From Actinopolymorpha pittospori (GTDB lineage Bacteria; Actinomycetota; Actinomycetes; Propionibacteriales; Actinopolymorphaceae), in the NCBI RefSeq assembly GCF_014873875.1, contig NZ_JADBEM010000001.1, positions 1,426,001-1,490,000 on the forward strand: a stretch of DNA of 64,000 nt. The letters run 5' to 3'. Each line of letters begins with the position of its first letter. Position 1 is the first letter of the stretch. The notes beneath the pieces are model-generated. The model ran no database searches and was not told the origin of the DNA. It was given only the letters and a program-made list of their open reading frames with translations. Position numbers and translations under genes: made by a program. This document shows, in pieces, positions 51,480 through 61,090 of this stretch.

Positions 51480-54201
51480 CTACGCCGACAACGTCTCGTT
51501 AGGCATCGTTTCGTCAGATACCGTCTGCTCGTCCGCCGCGACGACGGCACCGCGGCGCAGCGCGACGACGGCAGCCCGCGCGGGTGTCTGGTGGTCGCCA
51601 GAGATGGTGGCCAGTTGGTCCAGGAGTTCGGCCACCTGGCGTATCTCGCGGACGACGTCTCCGACCAGGACGCCGCTGGTGCCCACCGCGACGTCGAGCG
51701 GCGATCCCGCGGCCCATCGGTGGACTGGTACGCCGAGCGCGGGTTCGGGGTGAGGCGTCGGGGACAGCCCCTCGGCGATTTCGTCGGCCTGGACTGCCCG
51801 GGTGATGGCGCGGACGGTCTCCCATCGCTGGGCCAGCTCCGGCGTGGCGATGCCGGTCGAGGGTGGCCCGCCGAGGCGGCTGCGCGCCGTGAACCACGAC
51901 GCGGCCGACGCGAGCGAGGCGGGCTCCAGTCCGTCCAGGACTCCAGCCACGAGGCACTCCCCGAGCAGCAGCCCGGAGGGATGGAACAGTCGCCGTACCG
52001 CCTGACCGGACGGCGCCAAGGTCCAGTTGACAAGGTGTCCCCGGTGGTGGAGGAGTCGGATCACCCGATCGAGCTCCATCCTCACATCGGCCGTCGTCTG
52101 CGCGAGCAGCGTCTCCAGACTCTCGAGTGTCGAGGCCAGTCGGTTGCGTCGTTCGGCGAGCCGTCGTCCGGCCGCGGCTGACTTCGCGGGGGGACGCGGG
52201 CTTGGCGCAGTGGCGGGGTCGAGCCCGGCGGGCGCGAGGTCGAGTCGGGCCAGCGCGTCGACGGCGCGCTTGGCGTGCCCGCGTTGGGTCGGCTCCCAGT
52301 CCGGCAGGTCGAGGTGGGCGAGGACAGCCGGGCGGCCACGCAGGCTCGACGGCGTGACCTGGATGCGCGCCCGCTGGTGTGGATGGCCTCGACGCAGGTG
52401 GCGCCCCGCTTGGTACTCACGGCCAGGACGACCGTCGGGCCGTAGGACGGCCGGCCGGTGTCGACGACGACATCGCCAGGGCGGACGCCGGCCAGGTCCG
52501 CCTCGAGGGAGTCGCGTCGCGCCGTTCCTGTCTCGTCCCGAGCGGCGACGAGCGCGTCGGATTCAGCCTGCTCGGCGAGTTCGGCGAGTTCGGCTTGTCG
52601 AGCGGCCAGATCGGTACGCAGGATCGCCGCCTGCTCCTGGGCGCAGCGGTGCCGTAGCGACGACTCGACCGTGGCGCGCGCCTCGTCCGGCGTACCCGTG
52701 CGTACGAGGTTGAGGGCCATCGCGGGCGTTACCCGGAACGCTGACCGGATCGCCGCCAGGTGCCCGCCGACGAGCGCGCCGACCCGATGGAAGGGGACGT
52801 GCGGCGACCACGGAACCACCACGTGCCCCGCAACGTCGATGCCGCGGCGGCCGGCCCTGCCGGCGAGCTGGGCGAACTCCCCCGCGTCCAGCAGCTCCCC
52901 GCTGGCGCGCAGCACGCGGTCGATCACGACCGTGCGGGCGGGCAGGTTGACACCCAGCGCGAGCGTCTCCGTCGCGAAGGCGACCTTCAGGAGTCCTTCG
53001 GCGAACGCCGCCTCGACAACCTCGCGCTGGACCGGTGCCAGCCCGCCGTGGTGGGCCGCGACGCCGGACTCCAGCGCGTCCTGCCAGCCGGCGGCGTCGA
53101 TCGCGCGGAGTTCCCCTCCCGACAAGGGGGCCAGCGATTCGCTGACCAGGGCCCGGATCCGTACCCGTTCCCCTCGGTGGTGAGCTGGACACCGTCGGCC
53201 AGGCAGTCGGCGACGGCCTGGTCGCAGCCGGACCTCGACAGGACGAACCAGATCGCGGGCACAAGGTCGTTCACCCGCAGGTGTTCGATCAGGTCGGGCC
53301 TGGACGGCGGGACGGGGCGGTCCCGGTCGCGGGCGCGCAGACCCTCGCCACGGGCGTCGCGTCGCGTACCGTCGAGGAGTTCGGCCGCGGTGTTGAGGCG
53401 TCCGTCGATGCACACCGGAAGCAGCATCGGCGCGGCCCGGCGTAGGTTGCCGACGGCGTAGAGATGGTTGAGCTTCACCGGCCGTTGGTCCGCGACGACC
53501 AGCTCGGTCGCACCGTGGACCTGGGTCAGCCAGTCGTGCACGAGTGTGACGTCCGGGATCGTGGCGGACAGACAGACGAGGGGTACGTCGGCAGGCGTGT
53601 TGATCACGACCTCCTCCCAGACCGCGCCGCGCTCGGCGTCCTGGAGATAGTGGAACTCGTCCAGGACGACGACACCCAACCGGGCCAGTGCCGGCGCTCC
53701 CGCCGCCGGGCGGCCCTCCGACGACGCAGCCGTTTCGCGTTCGTTCGGGGTTCCTCGCAACTCGTAGAGCATGGCCCGCAGCACCTCCGTCGTGACGACG
53801 AGCACCGCAGCACCGGGGTTGACCGTCCGGTCTCCGGTGATGAGCCCGACCCGGTCCTGACCGAGCCGGGTGGACAGGTCGCGGTACTTCTGGTTGCTGA
53901 GTGCCTTCAGCGGCGTGGTGTAGACGGCGGTGGTGCCGGCAGCAAGGCTGCGCGCCACCGCGTAGTCGGCGACGAACGTCTTTCCCGCCCCGGTTGGTGC
54001 CATGACGAGAACGGAACGGCCGTCGTCGAGCCCGTCCATGGCGTGGAACTGGAACGGATCGGGTCGAACGTCGAGTTCGTCGAGGAACGCGCGACGGACG
54101 CAAGGAGCGGACAGTCGGCCGGAGAGTCGTTCGGACAAGCGGTCGGACCTGGGATCGGACCTGAGATCGGACAAGGTGACCTCCGCGGGGGCTGGAGCCA
54201 C
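51480..54201 (-). pseudogene. helY: HelY-like Ski2 family helicase, two frame breaks
   Basis: Three minus-strand frames together encode a Ski2/HelY-type helicase of about 900 residues. Segment A (54201 to about 53170) has VLVMAPTGAGKTF, VVLDEFHYLQD and LSATIPD. Segment B (to about 52370) has FAEGLLKVAFATETLALGVN and QLAGRAGRRGID. Segment C (to 51480) holds the DSHCT-type end. Break 1 fits a missing C in the CCCC at 53170-53173; break 2 lies in a GC-rich stretch near 52365-52373. Downstream frames remain fully conserved, so the damage is recent or an assembly artefact. The start is GTG at 54201 or TTG at 54174 behind GCGGAGG. Residues 11-33 form an RSD/RLS repeat. Confidence 0.8.
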
Positions 54202-54488
54202 CCGCCCTGGTCCGCGCTCAGCGGAACGGTAGGGGCGGTGGCGCGGGCATGACCGGCAGGTTCAACTCCGCACCCCCTTCCCCTGCTGTTCCGTCGGCGG
54301 GCGACTGGCCAGCAAGCCATGTACGGCTCCCGGCCCACGTCGCGGTCAGGCCAGCCTGCCCACGACGGTCACGACCGTCAAGCGGATTCCGCCGCCGGCA
54401 CACCGATGCGCCAGACGGTTCGGAAATCCGGAAGCGGCCGGAACCTTCTGACACGTAGGGGTTGATCGATTGTCTGTGGAGGCTGGGA

Positions 54489-54872
54489 TCAGCCGTCGTC
54501 TCGGCAGAGACAGAAGGGGTGCCCGGCTGGGTCGAGGAGCACGCGGACATTCTCCCGCGGTTGGACCGTGGCCTCCGTGGCTCCCAGTACGAGTGCGTCA
54601 GCGACCGCGGAATCGAGGTCGCCGACCTGGAAGTCGAAGTGCATCATCGGGCGCTGCTGCCCGTCGGCCGGTGGCCATACGGGGGCTTGGTAGTCGGTCG
54701 CCTGCTGGAAGACGATGTAGATCCCCGGCTGGGGAGCCGCGAGGATGGACGTTCCGGGCTCCTCGTGGCCGATGGGCCAACCAAGCAGGTCGGAGTAGAA
54801 CCTCGCCAGAGCGCCGGGGTCGGGTGCCTCGATGGCCGTTCCCCACCACATACCGTCGGTTCGAGACTTCAT
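54489..54872 (-). CDS. VOC family protein
   Basis: A 127-residue glyoxalase-fold protein from the ATG at 54872. IEAPDPGALARFYSDLLGWPIG, MMHFDFQVGDLDSAVADALVLGA and LLDPAGHPFCLC are typical of the two-module VOC family. The metal-binding positions are partly filled. Substrate unknown. The 286 bases upstream of the helicase gene (54202-54488) hold nothing I can support. Confidence 0.8.
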   Translation of the reverse strand: MKSRTDGMWWGTAIEAPDPGALARFYSDLLGWPIGHEEPGTSILAAPQPGIYIVFQQATDYQAPVWPPADGQQRPMMHFDFQVGDLDSAVADALVLGATEATVQPRENVRVLLDPAGHPFCLCRDDG

Positions 54873-55013
54873 CGTGAAAGCCTGTCGCGCCGACCCGGTG
54901 CTGTCCAGTTGTGCACGCCGTTCACGTGGCATGGCCCCCGTCGGCTCTCAGGGGTGTCGGTGGATCAGGGCGGGTCTTGGGCACCGGCCCTGATCCACCG
55001 ACGTGTTACCGGG

Positions 55014-55337
55014 TCAGGCGGCCCCGGTCATCGCCGCGTGCAGCCGCAGATACGGCGCCGCGTCGGATTGCCTGCTCTGCCGCTCGAGGGTCCGCCCGAG
55101 CAGCAGGTAGGCGTACTCCTCGCACGGGTTCTGTTCGAGGATCAGCCGCAGTTCGGCCTCGGCCCGGCCGAGCTGGGCGGAGTGGTAGTAGGCGCGAGCC
55201 AGCAGCAGCCGGGCCGCGGTGTTGTCCGGGGCGGCGGCGACGACCTCGGCCAGGATGCGCGCGGCGCCGATGTAGTCCTTCAGGAGGAAGAACTGCTGGC
55301 CACGTTCGTACTCTTCGGCGAGCGTCTCGATCGACAT
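55014..55337 (-). CDS. Small TPR protein
   Basis: A 107-residue helical protein from the ATG at 55337 (AGGAGTGAC upstream). It contains about two and a half tetratricopeptide repeats with the motif A-x3-L-x6-P..A-x2-L-x2-AYY. TPR proteins mediate protein contacts. An in-frame ATG at 55397 is a weaker alternative start. No partner is evident nearby. Confidence 0.75.
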   Translation of the reverse strand: MSIETLAEEYERGQQFFLLKDYIGAARILAEVVAAAPDNTAARLLLARAYYHSAQLGRAEAELRLILEQNPCEEYAYLLLGRTLERQSRQSDAAPYLRLHAAMTGAA

Positions 55338-55472
55338 GTCACTCCTGTCCGGGGACGGGCCCGTCGGCACGCGGGCACTCTGTTGAAGTTTCAACATCCC
55401 TTGGAACTCCCCGCACCTCTCCGGCATTCCCACGCGAACGCCAGTCAGGGCGCCCGCCCGTCCGCGGGGGAT

Positions 55473-56354
55473 TCAGGCGTTCAGGGGGCGCCAGGCGGGC
55501 CCGTCACCGTCCTGCCGGACCTGCCCGAACACCACGTCGGCGAAGTGGATGCCGAAGCCGATCGTGTCGGATTCCTCCAGTTCGGCGACCAGGCGACGGC
55601 GGTGATCGGCGGACCGGGCCGGGTCGTGGTCGACGGCCGCGGACCATTCCGGGTGGTCGACCTGGATGGGTGAGTGCAGGGCATCACCGAAGGCGATCAG
55701 GCGCCGCCCGCCGGAGGTGATGACGTACTCCGCGTGCCCGGGCGTGTGACCGGCGGTGATCCGGACCCGCACACCAGGAAAGATCTCCTGCCCTTCGGTC
55801 ACGGTGCGGACCCGCGGCGTCAGTCCGGCGAGCATCTCCGTGGTCATGCCCTGCGCGTCGCGTTCGGCCCATTCCGGCTCCGACACGAGGTAGTCGGCAT
55901 GGGCGAACGCGGGACGGTCACCACCTGGAGCGGGATGCCAGGCCCAGCCGAGGTGGTCGGAGTGCAGGTGTGTGAAGGCCACCGCCTCGATCTCCGCCGG
56001 CCCGCGCCCGAGCTCGGCCAGGCTGCCCAGGAGCGCGCCGCCATGGATCGCGCCGCGCGGAGTGCCCGGGTCAGGCGGGAAGGACTGCGGCCCGAACCCG
56101 GCGTCGATCAACAGGGCGCGGTCGCCGGTCTCCACCAGGAGGCCGCCGATGCTCGCCACGAGGTGGCCGGAGGCGTCCAGGTAGTGCGGATGGGCGGCCC
56201 ACACCGCATCGGTGGTGTCCGGGAGCCAGCCGCGTGGCGGGAGCCGCACAGCGCCGTCCGGTACGAACGACACCCTGGTGTCGCCCAGCCGTACCGAGCG
56301 GATTCCCGCCGGCCGCCGCAGCCGCTCGTCCTGGCCAACCGCGAAGTTCGCCAT
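55473..56354 (-). CDS. MBL-fold metallo-hydrolase
   Basis: A 293-residue metallo-beta-lactamase-fold protein. The metal motif is HLHSDHLG, with GHTPGH and FGDALH supplying the later ligands. It resembles the lactonase/arylsulfatase-like branch (AHL lactonase-type). Substrate is unknown; lactone or ester hydrolysis is likely. It is divergent from the MarR gene, and a long inverted repeat in the 120-bp gap probably regulates both. Confidence 0.83.
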   Translation of the reverse strand: MANFAVGQDERLRRPAGIRSVRLGDTRVSFVPDGAVRLPPRGWLPDTTDAVWAAHPHYLDASGHLVASIGGLLVETGDRALLIDAGFGPQSFPPDPGTPRGAIHGGALLGSLAELGRGPAEIEAVAFTHLHSDHLGWAWHPAPGGDRPAFAHADYLVSEPEWAERDAQGMTTEMLAGLTPRVRTVTEGQEIFPGVRVRITAGHTPGHAEYVITSGGRRLIAFGDALHSPIQVDHPEWSAAVDHDPARSADHRRRLVAELEESDTIGFGIHFADVVFGQVRQDGDGPAWRPLNA

Positions 56355-56419
56355 GGTCCCCTTCTCCTACGGGTGTCGGGTCGTCGCCGCTCCCCTCGAG
56401 GCGACGACGCCACCATAAA

Positions 56420-56463
56420 CATCAAGCCAGAACTATTCAAGCTTTAAATGTTCTGACTTGATG
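56420..56463. promoter_or_regulatory. Long inverted repeat, probable MarR operator
   Basis: CATCAAGCCAGAAC (56420-56433) and GTTCTGACTTGATG (56450-56463) match as inverse copies in 13 of 14 positions around an AT-rich centre with an AAGCTT core. It lies in the MBL/MarR divergent promoter and is sharply less GC-rich than the flanks. Confidence 0.65.
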
Positions 56464-56474
56464 GACTTGCTACG

Positions 56475-56912
56475 ATGGGGCGCATGACGAAGTCCCCGGA
56501 GTCCCAGGCCGTCGCCGAGCGAGAGCTGTGCGGCCTGGTCAACGGGCTGGCCCAGCAGATCGCCGACCACGTACGCGAGCGCGCCGTCACCTTGGGTCTC
56601 ACCGCGCCCCAGGCGACCGCGCTGCGAGAGATGACGGGTCCGATGACCATGCGCGAGCTCGCCGACCGCATGAGCTGCGAGCCCTCCAATGCCACCTTCG
56701 TCGTCGACAGGCTGGAGACCCAGGGCCTGGTCGAGCGTCGCGCCCACCCGACCGACCGCCGCGCCAGGCAACTTGTCCTCACCGCCGAGGGCAGCGCCCT
56801 GCGCGAGCGACTCCTCGAACTCCTCACCCAGGACTCACCGCTGGGCGGCCTGACGCCGAAGCAGCAGGGTCTCCTCCAGGACCTGCTCGAGCAGGCCATC
56901 ACCCCTCGGTGA
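56475..56912 (+). CDS. MarR family regulator
   Basis: A 145-residue MarR protein. The winged helix is around TLGLTAPQATALREMTGPMTMRELADRMSCEPSNATFVVDRLETQGLVERRAHPTDRRA. An ATG at 56484 in the same frame is an alternative start; neither has a clear ribosome site, so the transcript may be nearly leaderless. It is divergent from the MBL gene and likely represses both through the inverted repeat. Confidence 0.85.
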   Translation: MGRMTKSPESQAVAERELCGLVNGLAQQIADHVRERAVTLGLTAPQATALREMTGPMTMRELADRMSCEPSNATFVVDRLETQGLVERRAHPTDRRARQLVLTAEGSALRERLLELLTQDSPLGGLTPKQQGLLQDLLEQAITPR

Positions 56913-56949
56913 GGCATGCGGCGCGGTCCGCGCGGGCAGGACGGTCTGG

Positions 56950-57030
56950 GCAGGTCAGGGCGACCGGGGCAGCCTCGGCAAAGGCCGCCAAGTACGCACC
57001 TCGGGTCCCAGCGCTACCTGCCTGACCTGC
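56950..57030. repeat. Distant perfect inverted repeat
   Basis: GCAGGTCAGG (56950-56959) and CCTGACCTGC (57021-57030) are perfect inverse copies 61 bases apart. The right arm is followed by ggtttt. It may terminate the MarR transcript or serve as paired binding sites. Confidence 0.4.
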
Positions 57031-57066
57031 GGTTTTGTGGCTCCCGCCTACTCCCCGTAAGGTTTA

Positions 57067-57095
57067 TTGACGCGTCAACCATTTCCCGGCATGAT
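57067..57095 (+). promoter_or_regulatory. Promoter with perfect palindrome
   Basis: TTGACG (57067-57072) and CATGAT (57090-57095) are 17 bp apart before the LLM gene at 57139. The palindrome TTGACGCGTCAA (57067-57078) covers the -35 element, so a dimeric repressor bound there would block it. Confidence 0.55.
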
Positions 57096-57138
57096 GGGCG
57101 CGCACCAATCAACCGAGCTGGTGGGAGCGGACCCCCTC

Positions 57139-58170
57139 ATGAGCGATCTCGTCTTCGGACTCGACACGTTCGGCGATGTGCCGCAGGACGACTCCGGCAA
57201 TCCTGTCTCCCACGCCGCCGCGATCCGGCAGGTCGTCCGTGAGGCCGAGCTCGCCGACGAGCTGGGCGTCGACGTCATCGCCCTCGGCGAGCACCACCGG
57301 CCCGAGTACTCCATCTCCACCCCTGAGACCGTGCTCGCGGGGATCGCGACCCGCACCTCACGCATCCGCCTCGCATCCGGTGTGACGGTCCTGAGCTCCG
57401 ACGACCCGGTGCGGGTCTTCCAGCGGTTCGCCACCGTCGACGCGCTCTCCAACGGGCGCGCCGAGGTGATCCTCGGCCGCGGCTCCTTCACCGAGTCCTT
57501 CCCTCTGTTCGGCTACGACCTGCAGGACTACGACGAGCTGTTCGAGGAGAAGATCGACCTGTTCGTCAAGCTCCTCGACGAGAAGCCCGTCACCTGGAGC
57601 GGCACCAAGCGCGCATCGCTGGAGGACGCCGACGTCTTCCCCAAGACCGAGTCCGGGCGCCTGTCCACCTGGGTCGGCGTGGGTGGCTCACCGCAGTCGG
57701 TCGTCCGCACCGCGCACTACGGCCTGCCGCTCATGCTCGCCATCATCGGTGGCGCACCGGACCGCTTCGCTCCCTACATCGACCTCTACCGCAGGGCCAC
57801 CGACCAGTTCGGCACCGTCGCGCATCCGGTCGGCATGCACTCACCGGGCTTCATCGCCGACACCGACGAGGAGGCCAGGGAGATCTTCTGGCCGCACTAC
57901 AAGGTCATGCGGGACCGGATCGGGCGGCTGCGAGGCTGGCCGCCGATCCGGCGCGAGGAGTACGACGCCGAGATCGAGCACGGCTCCATGTACGTCGGCT
58001 CACCCGAGACGGTAGCCCGCAAGATCGCCCGCGCGGTCGACAACCTCGGCGTCGGGCGCTTCGACCTCATCTACACCGCCGGAGCGCAGCCGATCAGCGC
58101 ACGCCTGCGCGCGGTCGAGCTCTACGGCACGAAGGTCATGCCGATGGTCCGCGACATCCTCGCCGGCTGA
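57139..58170 (+). CDS. LLM class flavin/F420-dependent oxidoreductase
   Basis: A 343-residue luciferase-like monooxygenase from the ATG at 57139, with GGGAGCGG upstream. [27 protein letters not shown] and [17 protein letters not shown] are the marks of the group that includes homologs of LuxA-like alkanal and sulfonate oxidases. An F420-reductase-like gene follows 35 bases on the same strand, which fits an F420- or FMN-linked pair. Confidence 0.82.
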   Translation: MSDLVFGLDTFGDVPQDDSGNPVSHAAAIRQVVREAELADELGVDVIALGEHHRPEYSISTPETVLAGIATRTSRIRLASGVTVLSSDDPVRVFQRFATVDALSNGRAEVILGRGSFTESFPLFGYDLQDYDELFEEKIDLFVKLLDEKPVTWSGTKRASLEDADVFPKTESGRLSTWVGVGGSPQSVVRTAHYGLPLMLAIIGGAPDRFAPYIDLYRRATDQFGTVAHPVGMHSPGFIADTDEEAREIFWPHYKVMRDRIGRLRGWPPIRREEYDAEIEHGSMYVGSPETVARKIARAVDNLGVGRFDLIYTAGAQPISARLRAVELYGTKVMPMVRDILAG

Positions 58171-58205
58171 CCAGCGCCTTCACACGCCACCTACCTGGAG
58201 GGGAC

Positions 58206-58952
58206 ATGAACGCCACCGCGGAGCACCGCCCGACCCTGGGCATCCTCGGCGCCGGCAAGCTCGGCACCGTACTCGCCCGGCTCGCGGTGGCGGCGGGCTA
58301 CCAGGTGCTCATCGCCGGGTCAGGTGATCCCGCCAAGATCGCCCTGACGATAGAGGTCCTCACCCCCGGCGCGGTCGCGACCACAGCCGCGGATGCCGCG
58401 GCCCGATCCGACATCGTCGTCCTTGCCCTCCCACTCGGCAAGTACCGCAACATCCCCGTCGAGGCCCTGCGCGGCAAGCTGGTCGTCGACGCGATGAACT
58501 ACTGGTGGGAGATCGACGGTCCGCGCGAGGACCTCACCGATCCGCGGACCTCCTCCAGCGAGGTCGTCCACGCGTTCCTCCCGGACTCCCACGTGGTGAA
58601 GGCGTTCAACCACATGGGCTACCACGACCTCGAGGACGGGGCACGACCCGCCGGGGCCCCGGGACGCAAGGCGATCGCGATCGCCGGTGACGACCAGGAC
58701 GACCTCGCCGCCGTCGGGTCCCTCGTCGACGACCTCGGGTTCGATCCGATCGTGGCAGGCCCGCTCGCCGAGGGGATCCGCCTCGACCCGGGCTCTGAGC
58801 TGTTCGGCGCCAACGTCGACGCCGAAGAACTGCGCGCGATGCTGGACCGTTTCCCCGACTCCGAGCGGGGACGCGTCCTCGCCCACGCCCGGGCGGAGCG
58901 CTCGACCACCGACTTCGTTCGCGCCGCGGACAGCCCCGTTCGACTGGACTGA
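58206..58952 (+). CDS. NADPH-dependent F420 reductase-like protein
   Basis: A 248-residue Rossmann protein with GGAGGGG before the [25 protein letters not shown] and [15 protein letters not shown] match the F420H2:NADP+ oxidoreductase (Fno) family, and the [17 protein letters not shown] loop is characteristic of the actinobacterial branch. It would exchange hydride between NADPH and F420 or another substrate. It probably supplies the LLM enzyme upstream. Confidence 0.8.
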   Translation: MNATAEHRPTLGILGAGKLGTVLARLAVAAGYQVLIAGSGDPAKIALTIEVLTPGAVATTAADAAARSDIVVLALPLGKYRNIPVEALRGKLVVDAMNYWWEIDGPREDLTDPRTSSSEVVHAFLPDSHVVKAFNHMGYHDLEDGARPAGAPGRKAIAIAGDDQDDLAAVGSLVDDLGFDPIVAGPLAEGIRLDPGSELFGANVDAEELRAMLDRFPDSERGRVLAHARAERSTTDFVRAADSPVRLD

Positions 58953-58996
58953 GGAACGCACCCCGTCCACGCCGGCCGCGGCGGGTGCCGCCCCGC

Positions 58997-59677
58997 TCAG
59001 AGTTCGAACAACCCCGCCACTTCCTCGACCAGGTCGTCCTCGGTCATCGTCTCCTCGACCTCGATGGCGTACAGTCCGAGCCCCTTCACCTCCGCCAGGA
59101 GGCGACTGGTGAACAACCGGTCGCGCTCGAGCAGGTTGTGCAGAGCCTTCCCAGGGTTCCCGGTCCTGCTGGCGATGCTCCACGTCGAACCCCGACTCTC
59201 GAACGCGGACCAGCGAAACTCCGGCGTCGGGGCAAGCCACACCGCGTGGCTGGGTACGGTGAGCAGCGGCTTCACCAGGCCCGGAAGCGCCCGGAAACCC
59301 TCGACGATCACGCGGGGCTCACCGGGCAGGCGGAGGAGGTCCTCGAGGATCAGGTCGAAGCCCTCACCCCGGTACCAGTGGAACGTCTCGAGCATCACCT
59401 CCGGAGACCGGTTCACCCACCGCTCGTCCATGTCCATGGCAGCGAACTCGCTCAGGAACGGGCTGTCCTCGCGGGTGCTCCGCCCGGCGTGATCGGACAT
59501 CACATCGTCGGTCGCGTACAGATGCAGGCCGTACCGAGCCGCCAACCGACGTGCGACGGTCGACTTGCCGGCACCACTCCCACCGCCGATCCAGTAGACG
59601 TGCTGGAGTCGGGAACGCAGCGCCGCGGCGTCAGCGATCACTCGGTGTCGGTTGCTTCCCACGCTCGTCTCGTCCAC
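58997..59677 (-). CDS. P-loop kinase-like protein
   Basis: A 226-residue P-loop protein. Walker A is GGGSGAGKST near residue 34, followed by HLYATDDVMSDH and a Walker B-like VIVEGFRALPG. It resembles small-molecule kinases of the shikimate/adenylate type, but no substrate motif is clear. It is cytoplasmic. The 176 bases upstream (59678-59853) are less GC-rich and contain CGTCAA-ccgtttc-TTGACG (59786-59804), a possible operator or hairpin, but no gene I can support. Confidence 0.78.
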   Translation of the reverse strand: MDETSVGSNRHRVIADAAALRSRLQHVYWIGGGSGAGKSTVARRLAARYGLHLYATDDVMSDHAGRSTREDSPFLSEFAAMDMDERWVNRSPEVMLETFHWYRGEGFDLILEDLLRLPGEPRVIVEGFRALPGLVKPLLTVPSHAVWLAPTPEFRWSAFESRGSTWSIASRTGNPGKALHNLLERDRLFTSRLLAEVKGLGLYAIEVEETMTEDDLVEEVAGLFEL

Positions 59678-59853
59678 GAGTCATGAGTCTGTTGCACCCA
59701 ACACCCGAAAGAAAAGTCTTGTACTTGCCCCCCGCCCCGTGCGAAAAAGGAAGGGTGGGGGCGCGTTCCGTGATACCTGCTCCCTCGTCAACCGTTTCTT
59801 GACGGCGTTCGGACAGGCGAGACGACTGCGGCGTGGGTGTGTGCCGTGCGCTG

Positions 59854-60474
59854 CTACGACTCCGCGCCGGACGCCTTGAGCGGCGCCTGCCGAAGGTGAG
59901 TCAGCGTTCGACGCTCCCGCTCCGGGGACTCACCCAACGGGCGTCCCACGGCGGTCATCGACAGCACCTGCCAGCCCGGCGCGAGCTCGAGGTCGGCGGT
60001 GAGCCCGTCCAGGTCGAAGGCACGAAACTGACGGCAGGCCAGGCCCATCGCCTGTGCCTGCAGGGTCATGTGGGCCACGGCCTGGCCGAGGTCGTAGTCG
60101 GCGAACTCGGAGAACTCCATCGAGGTGTCCTCGACGTAGCGGTGCGCGACGTTCACCACCAGGAGGTTGGCATCGGGGGCCCACCGCCGTGAACTCGGCG
60201 CGAGACGGTGCGTGATCCGCACATGCTCGGGGCGTCCGCGCACCGCGGTGACGAACGCCCACGGCTGTGAGTTGCCCGCCGACGGGGCCCAGCGCGCCGC
60301 CTCGAGCAGGAGATCCACCGCCGCGTCGGTCAGGACGTGGGAGGAGTCGAAGGCGATCGGGCTCCACCGGGCACGAAGCAGCGGATGAAGCTCGGGCACC
60401 GGATGCGCGATCGGGCGGGGAACCATCCCTGACTCGGCCCCTTCGCCGTGGTGGGAGTCGCGGAAGGGAGTCAC
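59854..60474 (-). CDS. Nitroreductase family protein
   Basis: A 206-residue FMN protein. LLRARWSPIAFD, EAARWAPSAGNSQPWAFV and LGQAVAHMTLQAQAMGL are nitroreductase-fold motifs for FMN and NAD(P)H-dependent reduction. The start GTG at 60474 overlaps the stop of the DinB gene as GTGA, which supports it; an in-frame ATG at 60426 is an alternative. Confidence 0.82.
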   Translation of the reverse strand: MTPFRDSHHGEGAESGMVPRPIAHPVPELHPLLRARWSPIAFDSSHVLTDAAVDLLLEAARWAPSAGNSQPWAFVTAVRGRPEHVRITHRLAPSSRRWAPDANLLVVNVAHRYVEDTSMEFSEFADYDLGQAVAHMTLQAQAMGLACRQFRAFDLDGLTADLELAPGWQVLSMTAVGRPLGESPERERRTLTHLRQAPLKASGAES

Positions 60475-61022
60475 ACGCCCACCACACCGTCGATTCTTTC
60501 GCGCAACAGGTCCGCGTGGCCGTTGTGTCGGGCGTACTCCTCGATCATGTGGACGTAGATCCAGCGCAGCGTGGGAGCGATGCGTCGACCGCCTCGGATG
60601 CCGGTGCCGGTCGAGTCCAGGCTCTGTTGCCGCCCGCCCACCCGACGACTGTGATCGACTTCCTCCCGATACGAAGCGAGATCGCGGGCGACATCGGCCT
60701 GGTCGACCCCGTCGAAGGCATCCTCGACCGGTTGGTCCGGGTCCTCGGCCGCCACTGAGCCTGCTTCGTACGCCAGCCGGAACCAGTTGCGCTCGACCGT
60801 GGTGAGGTGACGTACGAGACCCAACAGGGACAGACCGGACGGGGGAACCGAACGGGTCCTCAGCTCCCTCTCACCGAGTCCGTCCAGCTTCGTGAGCAGC
60901 GTCGCCCGGTGAAACTCCAGCCAGGACTCCAGCATCGCCCGCTCGTCAGCGCCCACCGGAGGGTCATTGCGAACCGGCTGCGGCAGCGTGGTTTCGCTCA
61001 TCGCGACGGAACCTTCGTTCAT
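60471..61022 (-). CDS. DinB family protein (DUF664)
   Basis: A 183-residue four-helix protein. The metal site is formed by His in VRHLTTVERNWF and the two His in HMIEEYARHNGHADLLRE, as in DinB/mycothiol-dependent enzymes. Actinobacterial members often use mycothiol as co-substrate. ATG at 61022 is assumed; an ATG at 61001 in the same frame is possible. It is coupled by GTGA to the nitroreductase gene. Confidence 0.8.
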   Translation of the reverse strand: MNEGSVAMSETTLPQPVRNDPPVGADERAMLESWLEFHRATLLTKLDGLGERELRTRSVPPSGLSLLGLVRHLTTVERNWFRLAYEAGSVAAEDPDQPVEDAFDGVDQADVARDLASYREEVDHSRRVGGRQQSLDSTGTGIRGGRRIAPTLRWIYVHMIEEYARHNGHADLLRERIDGVVGV

Positions 61023-61090
61023 CGGTCGAGCCTGTGGCGCAGACTCTCGGACAGGCGGGCAGAAATTCTACGCGCGCCCTCCACCCAGCC

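Noticed and set aside
59786-59804. CGTCAA-ccgtttc-TTGACG as a terminator
   Set aside because: The 6-bp stem is weak and not followed by a tract; it is noted only within the neighbouring gene entry.
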